From Dipteris shenzhenensis (taxonomy: Eukaryota; Polypodiophyta; Polypodiopsida; Gleicheniales): a stretch of 64,000 nt of DNA. This document shows positions 1 through 11,279 of this stretch, one piece after another. Positions within the stretch are counted from its first letter, which is position 1. The number at the start of each line of letters is the position of its first letter. Location: assembly GCA_047967505.1 (NCBI GenBank), contig CM106538.1; one strand, written 5' to 3'. Below the pieces are notes generated by a model that saw only the letters and a program-made list of their open reading frames with translations, was not told where the DNA came from and ran no database searches. The position numbers and the translations under genes were made by a program.

Positions 1-1117
1 GTAGGGAGGTCTACTATGAGGGACCTCATCCCTATTTCCATTTGATGGGAAAAATCCATTTTTAAGGACTTGTACTTGTGGCAAGTGTGTACATGATTGT
101 TTGTCAGTTATATGTTAAGCTCTCTATTAGTGAGTTCCCAAAGTATGCGGCTGTGCTGCTAAGAGGCACACACATGTCAAGGCAATTTTCTATGAGGGGC
201 CACGTCCCTATTGCCCACTACTGAAGGAGTTCTTGTGGGAGGGTGTGTCATGGTGTGATGATATGTGATGCATGTTTACCATCACTTGTATTGCTTGGTA
301 AAGTAATGGAATCAAAGTATTGGCATGATGATTTAGTATGATACATGATTTAATTTTATCTTAAATCTATGCAAATTTCATATATTAGCATGGGTTAAGA
401 TGCAAGTTGTTAACTAGCATTAAGGGTTGTGAGAAATCCTTACCCTAGCTGGAAACACATACATACACACATAGGCAGATAGATACATACATAGGTAGGT
501 ATTTGTGTGTGTGTGCATGGGTGAGTGCATGCATGTGTTTGGGTGGATGGTTACATCTATATACATATATCTATATATAGATACATGTTTACATACAAAC
601 ATAATACTTTCATGCATGCATTCTTACGTACATATGTTTGGTCTCTACTGGTGAGGTAGGTTACTAGGATGTTCTTCGGGCACTTAGCCTAATAGAGATT
701 GATTAGGGGGTGTAATCACATTAGATGAATTACAAGGATGAATGTGATGATGGGTGACAAATATATCTTAGTCCAAGCCATAGGTATTTATAGATTGTTT
801 GGAGGTCTCAAGGTGGGGTTGAATGGTGCCAGGGTGAGCCTTAATAGATCAAAGCACCAAGACATCATTAAAGTCCAAGAAATGTGAAAATCAAGGTGGG
901 GATTAGTAGTTGTAGGGTGAGCCCTAATAGATCTAGGTGCCAAGAAATCATTAAACTCTAAGTAATGTGAGTTTCATATAATAGACCAAAACAATACAAA
1001 TCAAGGGGGTTGGCCTTAAGAGCTCAATATACCATTAGCAACCTCAAACCCATATGTTTGTTGCCAAGAAATATGTATAATAAGAGCTTGTTATAGGGTG
1101 CTTGTTGCTGCAGACCT
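1..1117. other. Intergenic DNA, no gene recognised
   Basis: AT-rich sequence without a coding region I can support. Short ORFs here are low-complexity. A phrase about a following reduction ('aagg/caaggtggg...gccctaatagatc') occurs twice near 790-850 and 890-950, which looks like a weak local duplication. The LINE fragment starts near the end of this stretch. Confidence 0.6.
455..640. repeat. Low-complexity TACA/TGTA and TG tract
   Basis: The stretch is built from repeating acatac, gataga, gtgtgt and atgcatgc units. It alternates purine and pyrimidine over long runs. The ORF spanning it on the minus strand (rich in H, M, Y, T) is a translation of this simple repeat and not a gene. Confidence 0.75.
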
Positions 1118-1748
1118 GTGCATGCCCCATCCACGCACCAATCCAATGGAAGGGGTATAGGGGCAAAGAGAGCTCGCACTGAAGAGACGGTTGAGGTGAG
1201 TATGCATGGAGAACATGATCTGCATGGCTCTTCCTCCAAGGAGAGCACTGAAGACAAGAGTGTGGGAGATCATGACAAGCAAGACACCTCGACGTATCTC
1301 AAGGTGGTCTCTAAGAAGCTACAGGCAAGCTTTTCTCTCCTTGAGGAGGACGAAGCAAAAAACTACTTCAGGCAGAGGTGGCGTGATGAGCTAGGGAGGC
1401 ATCGAATAAACCTTGGTTTGAACAGGATCGGAATCATGCAATGGCATGTGAACTCCAAGTCAATGATGTCAAACCAGAGCTGGAGCACATGGCGAGAGGG
1501 GGGGTATATCTATTCTTTATAGGAAGGGTGCCTAGTATTGAAGAACTGGAACAGTTCCTTGCTTTTGAGTGCGATATGCCGACTAATGTATATGTGGCTA
1601 AGTTTGTGGGTAGGGGCCTCTACTTGGTGCCCTGTGTATCAAAGGCTCTCAGAAATGATATTCTCGAATGCTCCTTTGTGTTCGTTGGTGCCTTAGTTTT
1701 CATTAGTGGACAGATTAATGAAGGGGTGCAAGGTGTTATAGTTCTATA
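1118..1748 (+). pseudogene. LINE ORF1-like region (fragment)
   Basis: Two overlapping reading frames (1118-1522 and 1441-1761) lie directly upstream of the LINE endonuclease. The first is hydrophilic and rich in K, E, D and R. The second contains VGRGLYLVPCVSKALRND, which resembles the RRM-like gag domain found in ORF1 of plant LINEs, but I see no CCHC zinc knuckle. The two frames are probably one ORF broken by a frameshift near 1440-1520. Assignment rests mainly on position. It could instead be a leftover of another repeat joined to the LINE. Confidence 0.4.
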
Positions 1749-2440
1749 TCCTGGAATGTGAGGGGTTGCTGCAACATCAACAAACAGAAAGGTTGCATGT
1801 CGATATTCAAGAATTTAAAGCCGGATATAATTCTATTACAAGAAGTTAAATGCAGTTCACAAGATTCATTTTGGTTCACTTGCAAGCAATTCGGGATCGA
1901 TGCATATGTGAATTGTCCACACAGAGGCAGAGGGTGTGCAATAGTCCTAGTTTCTAGTAAGTTTAGGTCCAATATAGTGGCAACCAATGAAGAAGGTTGC
2001 TTGGTGGTAGTCAAGGTGATAGTAGCAGGGTTCTCCTTTCATGTTGCTAGTGTTTATTCTCCCAACAATCCAGTAAATCGTGCGGCATGCTGGAGGTTGC
2101 TCAATGGCTAGATGAAACATGTGCTTGCTCGCCGGAGATTGGAACATCATTGAAGAACCAGATGACAGAATGCACCAGAGTTCGATCACATCGAGTGATG
2201 AGAAAGACTCGGGGAAGAGTTGTGACTTTCTCATGGTTTGGTTGATTGTAGGGAGTAGGTGAATGGTGACCAGGATGGCTTCACTTGGTCTATAAAGGGG
2301 AAGAGTTTAGAGCCAATCGGCTTGACAGGTTCTATGTCTCTCACGAAGGTTGGTGGTTGCACAATCCGATGAAGGGCGAGGTGGTAGCGAGAACTAGTTT
2401 ATGTGACCATCTTCCAATAACGTTGTGACCATCTTCCAAT
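1749..2440 (+). pseudogene. LINE apurinic endonuclease domain, broken
   Basis: This is the exonuclease-endonuclease-phosphatase fold used by L1-type elements to nick target DNA. Visible signatures in order are SWNVRG at the start (asparagine of the active site), LLQEVK (metal-binding glutamate), GCAIVLVSS, VASVYSPN, GDWN at 2134-2145 (catalytic Asp/Asn), DGFTWSIKGKSLEP near 2275, and DHLPIT at about 2403-2420 (terminal Asp-His). The open frame 1758-2111 ends just before GDWN, which lies in another frame, so at least one frameshift is present. The DHLPIT codons have been duplicated in tandem (2401-2446). The LINE context and motif order make the identification firm; activity is excluded by the breaks. 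Confidence 0.8.
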
Positions 2441-2446
2441 AACGTG
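2401..2446 (+). repeat. 23-bp tandem duplication at endonuclease motif
   Basis: The segment 'gtgaccatcttccaataacg' occurs twice back to back. It encodes the DHLPIT end of the endonuclease, so the duplication adds a frameshifted second copy. Confidence 0.85.
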
Positions 2447-3004
2447 GCACTTTAGTTTCCCATGCAAGACTATGAGTTTGAAAGATATCCTGTTCGGGTT
2501 CAATAACCTGCTACTAAAATCCAAGAGAGCTAGTCATGAGATTAGGAAGGCTTGGAGGGATGCTAGAATAGGTGCCCAAGACCCTGGTACCTTTTGGGAC
2601 TTCATCATCAAGTAGATTCATATCAAAGCTAGCACCTTGGATAGAGAGCTCAAGTAGGATAGAAGAAAATTAGCCGGCACATTGACGATAGCCAAGCAAT
2701 CAGGCGCTGCAAGATACGTCAGCAGATTCGATCCTGGCCACCCTCTTGGTGGAAGTTGAACAGCCATGAATATGAAGGAGATCAAAGATGACCAGATGGA
2801 GAGATTAAGTAGGCAGCTATGGCTTGAAGTGGGCGATTGCCCATCTAAGATTTTGTCTAAAGCATGCAAACGCAAGAAATTGAAAGATAAAATTGACTGG
2901 GTGGAAGATGCAAAGGGCAACATCATCACATAATACTGGCATGTCACAAAGATTTTTTGGCAAGTGGGATAGTTGGGGAGGAGGCAATACAAGATGATGG
3001 GTGG

Positions 3005-3270
3005 TATAACATGGAAATAAAGACACCTTTGTAAGATGAGAATGTATCCAATCTTACAAATTAAAATTTTTTAAAAAATAAGCGAAAGAACAATGGAAAT
3101 AAAGGAGATTGTAAGCACGTCTAAACAAAACTATGCAAGATGCAATCCACTAAATTTTTACTCTTTAAAGCATTAAGACATTACTAGACCAAAGCTAGCA
3201 AATAAATATTGCTCAAAGGGAATGTTTATACTAAGTTTGTTTTTGGCTCCAAATGCATGCATCCCTCTAT
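3005..3270. repeat. Dispersed repeat, copy 1
   Basis: Begins at 'tataacatggaaataaag' and runs through 'ttttactctttaaagcatt' to 'aagtttgtttttggctcc'. A clearly related copy in the same orientation is at 5745-6160. No coding content. It begins exactly where LINE homology ends. The ends do not show TG...CA, so it is not an obvious LTR. Confidence 0.7.
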
Positions 3271-3483
3271 AGGATAGGGATTGACCCCCCCTCCTTTTGG
3301 TAATACAATAACTTTTTTTGAAGAAAAAAAAAGAGGCCATATAGCCACTACCAAAAGAAAAGAAAAGAAATATGTATAATCACTTTGATGTACAATGCTA
3401 TGGGCACAAACATTTAGTTCCGAGAAAGCAATCTCAATACTTCTCTCCATCTCTTCTCCACATTATAAGATATATATATGCCC

Positions 3484-3750
3484 AGACTTTGAGATTTGCA
3501 ACTGCTCCAACCTATTTGTGCTTCATCCTAGATCATGAAAATGTATCATACTTTCTTGCTTTCTTTATACATACCCAACATCTTTAACCTTCCCTACTTG
3601 GATATTATGTCTCTAAGATTTGCAACTTTTGCTCCAACTTATTCGCTCTTCATCCTAGATCATCAAAATGTATCATACTTTCTTGCTTTTCTTCCACCAA
3701 AACCTATACATACCCAACATCTTTAACCCTTCCCTACTTGGAAATTATGT
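3484..3750. repeat. Tandem duplication of about 125-140 bp
   Basis: Two copies share 'agatttgcaac', 'catcctagatcat', 'aaaatgtatcatactttc', 'catacccaacatctttaac' and 'ccctacttgga'. The first copy ends near 3600; the second differs by small insertions. Small ORFs across it are artefacts of the repeat. Confidence 0.8.
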
Positions 3751-5744
3751 GTGCAATATAAGTGTTTGATACTTGCTTGTTTGTAATTTTTTGAATTACC
3801 ATTGGACACTTCTTGGATGGTCTCACCAAAACCACCATGGTGTGTGATTGTCCCTTCTACATTGCCATCAAGCTATCCCACTAAGTAATATGTGTACTTT
3901 CACTCCCACCAAACTTCATAATGTATGTTTTATCCTCTAATGCCCATGCTCTTTGAAGCATGCTCATAGACAACTAGGTGACTCTTACGCTTAAATCTAT
4001 TTTGGTAAAATCGCTCTCCATCCACATGTCTTCCTACCCCTTGTTAACGTCCCCATGTCATTATATTTGATAGGCCATGAGTTGAGAGACCTACTTATCT
4101 TTATCGTCATTCAAGCAATGTCACATTTTGGGATACTCTAGAACAAAGTATTTGGATTTTTTTGCATAATAAAAGAGGGAAATTAGCAAAGTGTACTTCC
4201 ATCAAAAGGGCCCACGGAACATTGTCTCATGAAATCCAATGATGCCCCTTCCAATATTCTTCATCTCCACCTTCTCTATTCGAACACGATGTCCATTTGA
4301 GCACCTCCCCCAATCTACTTGTAATATCCTCCAAGTGTCCTTGAGAATAGAAAGCCATATAGGAAACTCAAATAGAGCATAGAATACCCTCGATTCTCCC
4401 ATAATTATGCTAGTTTTCAAAATGTTTATCAAAATTTTACAAAGAGATATTACATAAACATGCTACTGAAATTGGCGTACACTATTCCCATGACATGAAA
4501 TCAAGGCAGCTCTTTATCCATGCAGATTACATTTGATAAGTCAGATTCCAATCACGCTTCATGCTATGAGGAAAATGCAACTTTTGCATAGGCTAAGAGA
4601 TGTTAGTGAAAAATTGTAAGTATCTTAGTGCATATTGTCTAAGTTACGTGAGAGTTACGTATCTAATTTTGTTGTATTGTTTTCTTTATTCATAAATCAT
4701 TCAATTGAAAACATTATGACTATAGATGCCTTTTGTGCCATGAAATTTATGCCATTAATGGCTCTCACTAATTCCACGCTTACCTACACTCCCCATTTAC
4801 TTGGTGAAGGTACTAAATTTTGCAAAAATTCACGCCATTTTCCTTAGTTAACATAAGGAGAAGGCATTTGTTTTTGTTTAAGAAATTCATTTGATTTCTT
4901 AGGTGGAGAGGTGTGGTAGACCAATTAAACTAAGGCATAAAAGGATGTCTTGACAATCACTAGGCTTGTTGAAGTTATTGTTAAAAAGAGCAATAAATAT
5001 CACAAGTAGGGCACTGGGGCTCATAAATATACAAGAGAGAGCAATGCCCCTTGGGGGAGGGTTGGGTGGGGGGGGGGGGGGGGCACTGGGGCTCACAGAG
5101 AGCAATCCCCTAGCATAAATATATTCATATAACACCCCTCCTCTTCTTTCTTCCTTACCTTTCCACCCTTCCTCCTTCTCCCTCTTGCATTGATTAATAC
5201 TTTTCCATTATCTTCTAATAAGGGACCCCTATTAGATGGCCGTAAACAATACTCCCCATTACCATGTTTTATGGCCCAAGGAGTAGCATATATTTGTTTT
5301 TGGACATTCAAAGGCACTACGGTGGTCATCATGGTATTAAGCTTCGAAAGGTCCAAAAAAACACGAACAAGAAAAGAAGCAACCTCTTATTCATGAAGGG
5401 AAAGGAATAATAAAAGTGGCCATGTAATTCACCACAATAATGCTTAATAATACTATTTTATTAGTATAACCACAATAATAATATATGGTTCTTTTCATTG
5501 CTATTTCTACTCTCTTATGACTATGATATGTGATTACTGTATTGGTCCTCAAGTCGATATTTTGTGGTGAACTCTATTAATTGATCGTGAGTGGTCATTT
5601 ACAACAACCTCCTATGAGTACGGAAAGGTTGCTAAGTTGTCCAAACTTGTCTAAGAATTACAATGCAAGCACATAAATTAATCGAGTAATCAAAGACCAT
5701 GCTTCTTAATTTTATTATTCTAGGAAGGCACTCATGTCAACACT
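3751..5744. other. Non-coding AT-rich DNA
   Basis: I see no credible coding region, RNA gene or transposon domain. The only structured part is the duplication around the G-run at 5009-5112. It lies between the two copies of the dispersed repeat. Confidence 0.55.
5009..5112. repeat. Local duplication with a 16-base G run
   Basis: The phrase 'gggcactggggctca' followed by 'agagagcaatgcccc' occurs at 5009 and again at 5081. Between them lies an uninterrupted run of G at 5068-5083 preceded by further G clusters. This is a potential G-quadruplex and a likely site of sequencing length error. Confidence 0.8.
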
Positions 5745-6160
5745 ATAACATGGAAATAAAGACACCTTTGTAAGATGAGAATGTATCCAATCTTACAAAT
5801 TAAAAATAAGCAAAAGAACAAAAGAAATAAGGAGATTATAAGCGCCTCTAAACAAAACTATGAGTAAGTGAGAAAAATATAAAATATAAATAAAGCATCT
5901 AAACTATGAGTAAGTGAGAAAAACAAAAAATATAAATAAAAAATAAAAAATATAAAAAAAGCATCCAAGAAATGGAATCGTACCTGATGAAGACAAAGAA
6001 TTGGACATAATAAGAACAAGGCAATGCTATCCACCAATTTTTTACTCTTTAAAACATTAAAACATTGCTAGATTGAAGCTACCAAATATATATATAGCTT
6101 AAAGGGAATCTTTACACTAAGTTTGTTTTTTGCTGCAAACCCATGCACCCCCCAAATGAG
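5745..6160. repeat. Dispersed repeat, copy 2
   Basis: Related to 3005-3270 over most of its length, including 'tataacatggaaataaagac' and 'ttttttactctttaaaacatt'. It carries an extra A-rich insertion (about 5865-5990) in which 'aaactatgagtaagtgagaaaaa' is itself duplicated. Confidence 0.7.
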
Positions 6161-7523
6161 CTGATCCCAAGGCTTTAGAAAGCCCTCAATGTTCTAGTCA
6201 ACTTTTGACAAAAATGTAAGAATAGTTTTCTCCTGGATTGAATGGGGCAACCCTACTTTAAAAAAGTCATGGGGTGTTTAGGTCAAAGTTGAAGAGATAT
6301 GATAATGTTTTTTGGGAGATTCAAAGGGGGCAACCGCTACTCGAAAAAGCCAAGAGAATAGTGAGGGACAATAATGAGAGGCTGAGAGACAGCTAGTGAG
6401 TGGGAAGGGAATAAAAGCACAAGGTGGGATGTCGGGTTTAAAACATGAAAGCGAACCCACTTTGTGATAATAATAAAAAATAGTACCGAAAACAACAAAA
6501 AACACATCGTGGATTCGTGCGACTGCGCGCAAGGCATGTCTGAATACCGACACACGCACCAGCTGGCTCGCCCCTCCTCTCTCTTCCTCTCTTGGACCCG
6601 CTCTGTCGGTCATGACCGGCTCTTCCGCCTCTCAAATCCCCTCCCTGCGCAGTGATCTCCTCCTCCAGCTCACCACCACATCCAGACATCTCTTTCCCTA
6701 GACTTTGATGTTTCGAAATGACGCGCTTGGACAGGAACGTCCCCGGCTGACCCAACAAAGATTGTTTAACGACGTTCCTGACGGTGATATTCCATCGCAC
6801 CACTTCCTTGATGATTGACAACTCTCTCCTATGTCGTATGTCACACGCATCAACGATGAAAAGAAAGCTCACTCACTAGAGGCTGCTATGGGTCACCATC
6901 GATGGTACTTTCGTCTGGGGCTCACGCGTGCGCATCGCTTTTGGCATCAATCGCTAAAGGCAACTGAAAGCTACCCAGCAACACCCACCTGGATATTACC
7001 ACACTTGGTGTCCAAAGGACATAAATACACATACGATTGTCTCTTATTTTGCATTCCTACCAGCTTAACAAGTTGGCAAAACCACAAACAGCCCTGCTTT
7101 TAATGAAAGGAACAGTAGTTGGATAGGAAGAAAATTAAGTTAGCTTAAGATTTTAAAGTCATTTAAAACACTAATGAGCTCATTAACGAGGTCAGCTTGA
7201 CCAACCACACGTGAAAGCCCATAAGGCCCATCTTTGGACCCTAAAATACCAACCATCTCCGACATAGTCCCTTAGCAGGGCCACAAAAACTCAAATGTTA
7301 CATGCCATATGAATTAAGTTGGGGTTGGAAATGCGCCAGCGTGTGTTGGGATTTAGAAGTCACCTCCCTCAAAACTGCCCCACCCGCGATGGACATGTTT
7401 GCGACATCAGCTCAACTTGCCCGGGCACCCCCAGTGTGGAACCACCTTGAGGAGGACATGGAGCTCCTTTGGGCCTTCTCCAGAAGCATACAGACACTGC
7501 CCATGTAGCAGCGTACATAGCTG

Positions 7524-7528
<5 letters not shown>
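6161..7528. other. Unassigned DNA, no supported gene
   Basis: The part 6520-7000 is richer in GC than its surroundings and contains open frames on both strands (for example minus 6872-6438 and plus 6831-7103). None shows a motif I recognise and they conflict with each other. It could hold an exon or old transposon DNA, but nothing in the sequence decides this. Confidence 0.4.
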
Positions 7529-7570
<42 letters not shown>

Positions 7571-7573
7571 GTG
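7529..7573. repeat. (CT)n microsatellite
   Basis: About 22 CT dinucleotides, slightly interrupted at the 3' end. Serine/leucine-rich ORFs across it are artefacts. Confidence 0.95.
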
Positions 7574-7830
7574 TCTCTCTCTTTGTTCAGCCCCAGTGGC
7601 TTCCTCTTTCTCAGCCCACTTGGTCTCCCCTCAGAACACCATTCTTACTAGAGGTCATCCTCAGGGCAGAAGGGCCAGCCAAAAAGGCAGCTACCAAGGG
7701 CTGCCAAAGGCCTGTCTATAGGCAGAACTGCGCCGGTCAGGAGCAGCTAGAAGGGCAGCCATACCGGTCTGTACAGTCGGTCATACAGGTCGTAGTCTGC
7801 AACAGGGAGTGCATAGGCTCCTTCCCTTCT

Positions 7831-7935
7831 ACTTGGCATTCGCCAAGTGCTTGACAGACGGATTGGCCAGATGTCAGCCGTTTGTTTTACAGACGGATTG
7901 GCCAGATGCGAGGGCTGTGCTGCTCTATATAACGG
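7831..7935 (+). promoter_or_regulatory. Possible LTR-like promoter patch
   Basis: Contains a hairpin (acttggc / gccaagt, 7831-7848), two copies of 'acagacggattggccagatg' (7854-7873 and 7889-7908) and a TATA box in 'gctctatataacggc' near 7920-7934. This combination is typical of a plant LTR U3 or a gene promoter. No partner LTR, PBS or downstream coding region was found, so its owner is unknown. Confidence 0.3.
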
Positions 7936-8162
7936 CCCCGAAGTCTTGGCATCACACAGAAGAGCAACAGGGAGATCTAGGGATCCATTTAGCTTTTGGC
8001 AGCAGATCTTCACCAGGAAGGAGAGCGGCAAGGAGAGCTACAATCATTGAAGGCAAATTCTGTTGAGACTTATGTTCTGTTGCGTTGAGTGGAGCATGAA
8101 TTCAGGCATACAGGAAGGGTAGTCGTACACAAGAATACCTCATGCATACGCACGCATGCGCG

Positions 8163-8164
<2 letters not shown>

Positions 8165-8195
<31 letters not shown>
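8165..8195. repeat. (GA)n microsatellite
   Basis: Perfect GA repeat preceded by an alternating 'cgcacgcatgcgcgc' stretch. Confidence 0.95.
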
Positions 8196-8198
<3 letters not shown>

Positions 8199-9048
8199 TT
8201 TGCAATTACACATTTCGGTTAAATAACACCATAAGAGCCAAGTGGACAAGAATACAGTTAAAAGGCCCCTCCTTTTGTGAAAAGTTTAAATGTTGGCCCA
8301 TTCTTACACATTTACTAAAGCAAACATAATCCCAGTTTCTCTTGACCTCAAGACTTGACTCAAAAAGACTACTCCCTTTGATGCCATAAAAGGTCATCTC
8401 ATTTGTTTGATAAGACTTGGTAGAATTTATCCTTCCAATAATACTTCAGGTGTACCAGGTCCAATATGAGAATGATTTCATAGAAGATTTGAAAGATGAT
8501 GCAAAAAGCCTTAAAAATCGTAATGTCTTTTGACCTGCTGCAGTATTGGAAGAATACAGAAAAAAGCAAATGCCATGTTTGAAGGTATACACAGGCACTC
8601 TGCCAAGTGTTTGCAAAAACAAGATCTTTTCAGAATGCAGAACTTCTCGTTTAAATACTGTGCGCAGAGCACAACAGCATAAAATATTTGGATCCAACAG
8701 TCGTCAATCATACAGCATATTCAAAGAAAATATATGCTATCATGGTTGAACCAAACCTTGACTCTTTAGAAATCAATCCTATAGTATGCCCACCAAAACA
8801 GATTGACCTTAGTTTGAAACCTTACAATCCAAGCTCACTCGCTCTCTGCACACTATATCTAATCTTGATCTACCATGCTCAACTAACAGGCGCAAAGGCA
8901 CAATTGCTGCACTCCTGAGGATTAATGATTAATCTTCACATCTGGCTTTCAGAAATATCGTATACATGTAGAATAATTAGCCACAAGTTAATTGCTGGCA
9001 CTACAATCACAAAAAAAGGGAGAAAGAGCGGGAAGGGGGGATGGAAAG

Positions 9049-9051
<3 letters not shown>

Positions 9052-9090
<39 letters not shown>

Positions 9091-9135
9091 AGACCTTGAA
9101 ATTGTAATCTTTTAACAAATATGAGAGAACAAGGC

Positions 9136-9212
<77 letters not shown>

Positions 9213-9270
9213 AGACAATGATATTGTAATCTTGTAAAACTTAACAGAATATGAGAGAAAAAGGCATTTT
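9052..9270. repeat. Compound (GA)n-(TA)n-(GA)n with duplicated flanks
   Basis: GA at 9052-9088, TA at about 9144-9171 and GA at 9172-9210. The sequence after each GA block is related ('gatcagac...attgtaatctt...atatgagagaa...aaggcat'). This points to a tandem duplication of a unit of roughly 120 bp containing the microsatellite. It lies downstream of the ARF 3' end. Confidence 0.85.
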
Positions 9271-9610
9271 GCCTCCAGTGTTTGCTCAAAAGCTTCTTTG
9301 ACAAGATACTTTTGTGATTGTCTGCATATGAGAGAACAAGACATCTTCATTATCGATCTGCTTCCAAACATACTGCAGTATTTGCAGCATAAGTACAAGA
9401 GGATATTGAAGCCACCTCATATGGTACTTTTCAGGTCTCAGGATAACTCCCTTGATTATAACATCAACTACACTTGCACAACTGACTTTTACAGTCTGCC
9501 GCCCGAGGACTAAAGACACAGTGCGAAAAGCTCCAACAAAATGGTGAGAATTACGAGATTCCAAATCTCACCATGTTCTTCCTCTATTAGCCTTCAGTGA
9601 TATTTTCAGT

Positions 9611-11241
9611 CTACCTTGTCATGTTTTCACAGCTGGATTCAGACAGAATCCTCAACCTTTTCACCCTTTTCATAAAGTCCCTGCAGTGATGTGACAGGCA
9701 AATGTATCAGGTACATGACTGAATGGCAAGCATATGCAGCACTACTACAGTTCTGCTATTTACCTGTCTCCAGATTCAAAATATTGGATTGACTACAAAA
9801 TGATTATTGAAATGTGAAAGTCAAGCATGCACAAGAACCACAATTTATTTATCTGCACTGGCAGGAACATTCAACAGTCTTACATTCACAAGGACCAAAC
9901 TCAGACCCTCAACATGTGAATGATGTCCCAAAAACACCTGATAATTTCACTCATGCTTTTCAACATAAAGGCACCAGCTTTCAAGATAGTCCCAAACCAC
10001 ATCTCTTCTCATGATAATCGCCTACATTTTAGTAGTAGCTTGCTTGAAGAAGAAACAAAAGACTGCGTTATCTACCTGTATGGTTCATCACCAACAGATC
10101 TAGAAGAACCCATTGAGTCCACACAAACTACCCGATTTAAGATTTCTGATTTCTGGATGCCGAACATCTTGGCCAATCTCTCATAGAGCTCTTCATAAGA
10201 AGTTAAAGTGGAGAGGTCAATGGTTCGGCCAACCTCTTCGCTCTCTCTAAAAACTTTGCAATGGCTGAACCCATTGTCCACGATGTTGATCCCTTTCTCC
10301 CTCTCCCACAGACTTGCCTGTCCTTTGAACCACTTCAGAGTCCCAATTCCATTGGAAGCACAATCCAGGTTCTCCCCTTGCATTCGCAACAAGCTTGGTG
10401 TATCCATTTCTTTAGCCTGACCAGAAGGAAGCCTATTCATCTTATCAAAGACTTCTGATTGATTCCCATCAGAGAGACTTTCATGCCCTAGGCCATCCGA
10501 TGAGCTGCCACCTGAGATCTGTGGTTGCTGCGATTTTACTGCCTGTGTGGTGTCTATGGCTTTCCCAAAAAGCAGAAACGGCACGCTTTTTGTGCTGGAG
10601 CTTCCACCTCCACCCGAACTCAAAACATTACTTGATGCAGGCTCACTGTGAGAAGAATTCTCAACGGTCAACAATGCAGAAAAATTGTTCTGCACATTAG
10701 GGCGGCCCTGGTGAGAAAAATTGCCCATATTGAGCTCAGTTGACACCCTTGCCCCACCCACAACTGGACGCTCTTGGTGCTGGAAGAAAGTGTCCAAGAG
10801 CAGACCCGTTGTCTGAGATTTGTTGGGTCGAAAATCCTGAATAGTAAGCCCGTAATTCCGGTCGTGCCTGGCTCCCTGCATGCCTGCAGGAACGCTGTCT
10901 GCGAACCCATTCCTAGGATTGATATGCCCCAGCATATTGCTAGGAAGCGCAGCCATTGTAAGTCCCATGATGCCCTGGCCATCAAGCTGGAGCTCCGGTG
11001 GTTGCAAGAGCCGCACTTTCTTCTTTGGCAAGGAAAATGGTGGTAGTTGCATTGGAGAGACTAGCTCAACTTGCCAGGGACTTACTCTACTGATACCTTG
11101 CAACAGGTCTGGTTCATCCCATGTTACCTGCAATCACAAAGATGACAAGGTTGAGCTATGATAGCCCCTGAAGCTGGTAGGTAATTCTCCAACACATTCG
11201 CTTTCTTACTTAGTACACACTAATAGTTGAGAATGCAGCAG

Positions 11242-11279
<38 letters not shown>

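Larger units (their letters stand above)
1118..3004 (+). mobile_element. Truncated L1-type LINE (ORF1-like and endonuclease part)
   Basis: Non-LTR retrotransposon remnant in the plus orientation. A lysine/glutamate-rich leader at 1118-1522 and a region at 1441-1761 fit the gag-like ORF1. They are followed by an apurinic endonuclease at about 1749-2440 and by the linker that normally lies between endonuclease and reverse transcriptase (about 2460-2990, with KRASHEIRKAWRDARIG and WDFIIK). The element stops before any RT motif; at 3005 an unrelated dispersed repeat begins. Several stops and frameshifts show it is dead. The order of domains is that of plant L1 LINEs. A second fragment of the same kind lies at 22680-26260; whether both come from one family cannot be told because they overlap little. 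Confidence 0.75.

Noticed and set aside
420-617. 65-codon His/Met/Tyr-rich ORF
   Set aside because: It is a translation of a low-complexity tract.
8988-9398. 136-codon minus ORF rich in SL and YI repeats
   Set aside because: It is a translation of the GA and TA microsatellites.
9286-9564. 92-codon minus-strand ORF after the ARF
   Set aside because: It lies downstream of the true ARF stop (9611) in the probable 3' UTR or beyond and has no domain. The real last exon is the short 9680-9611.
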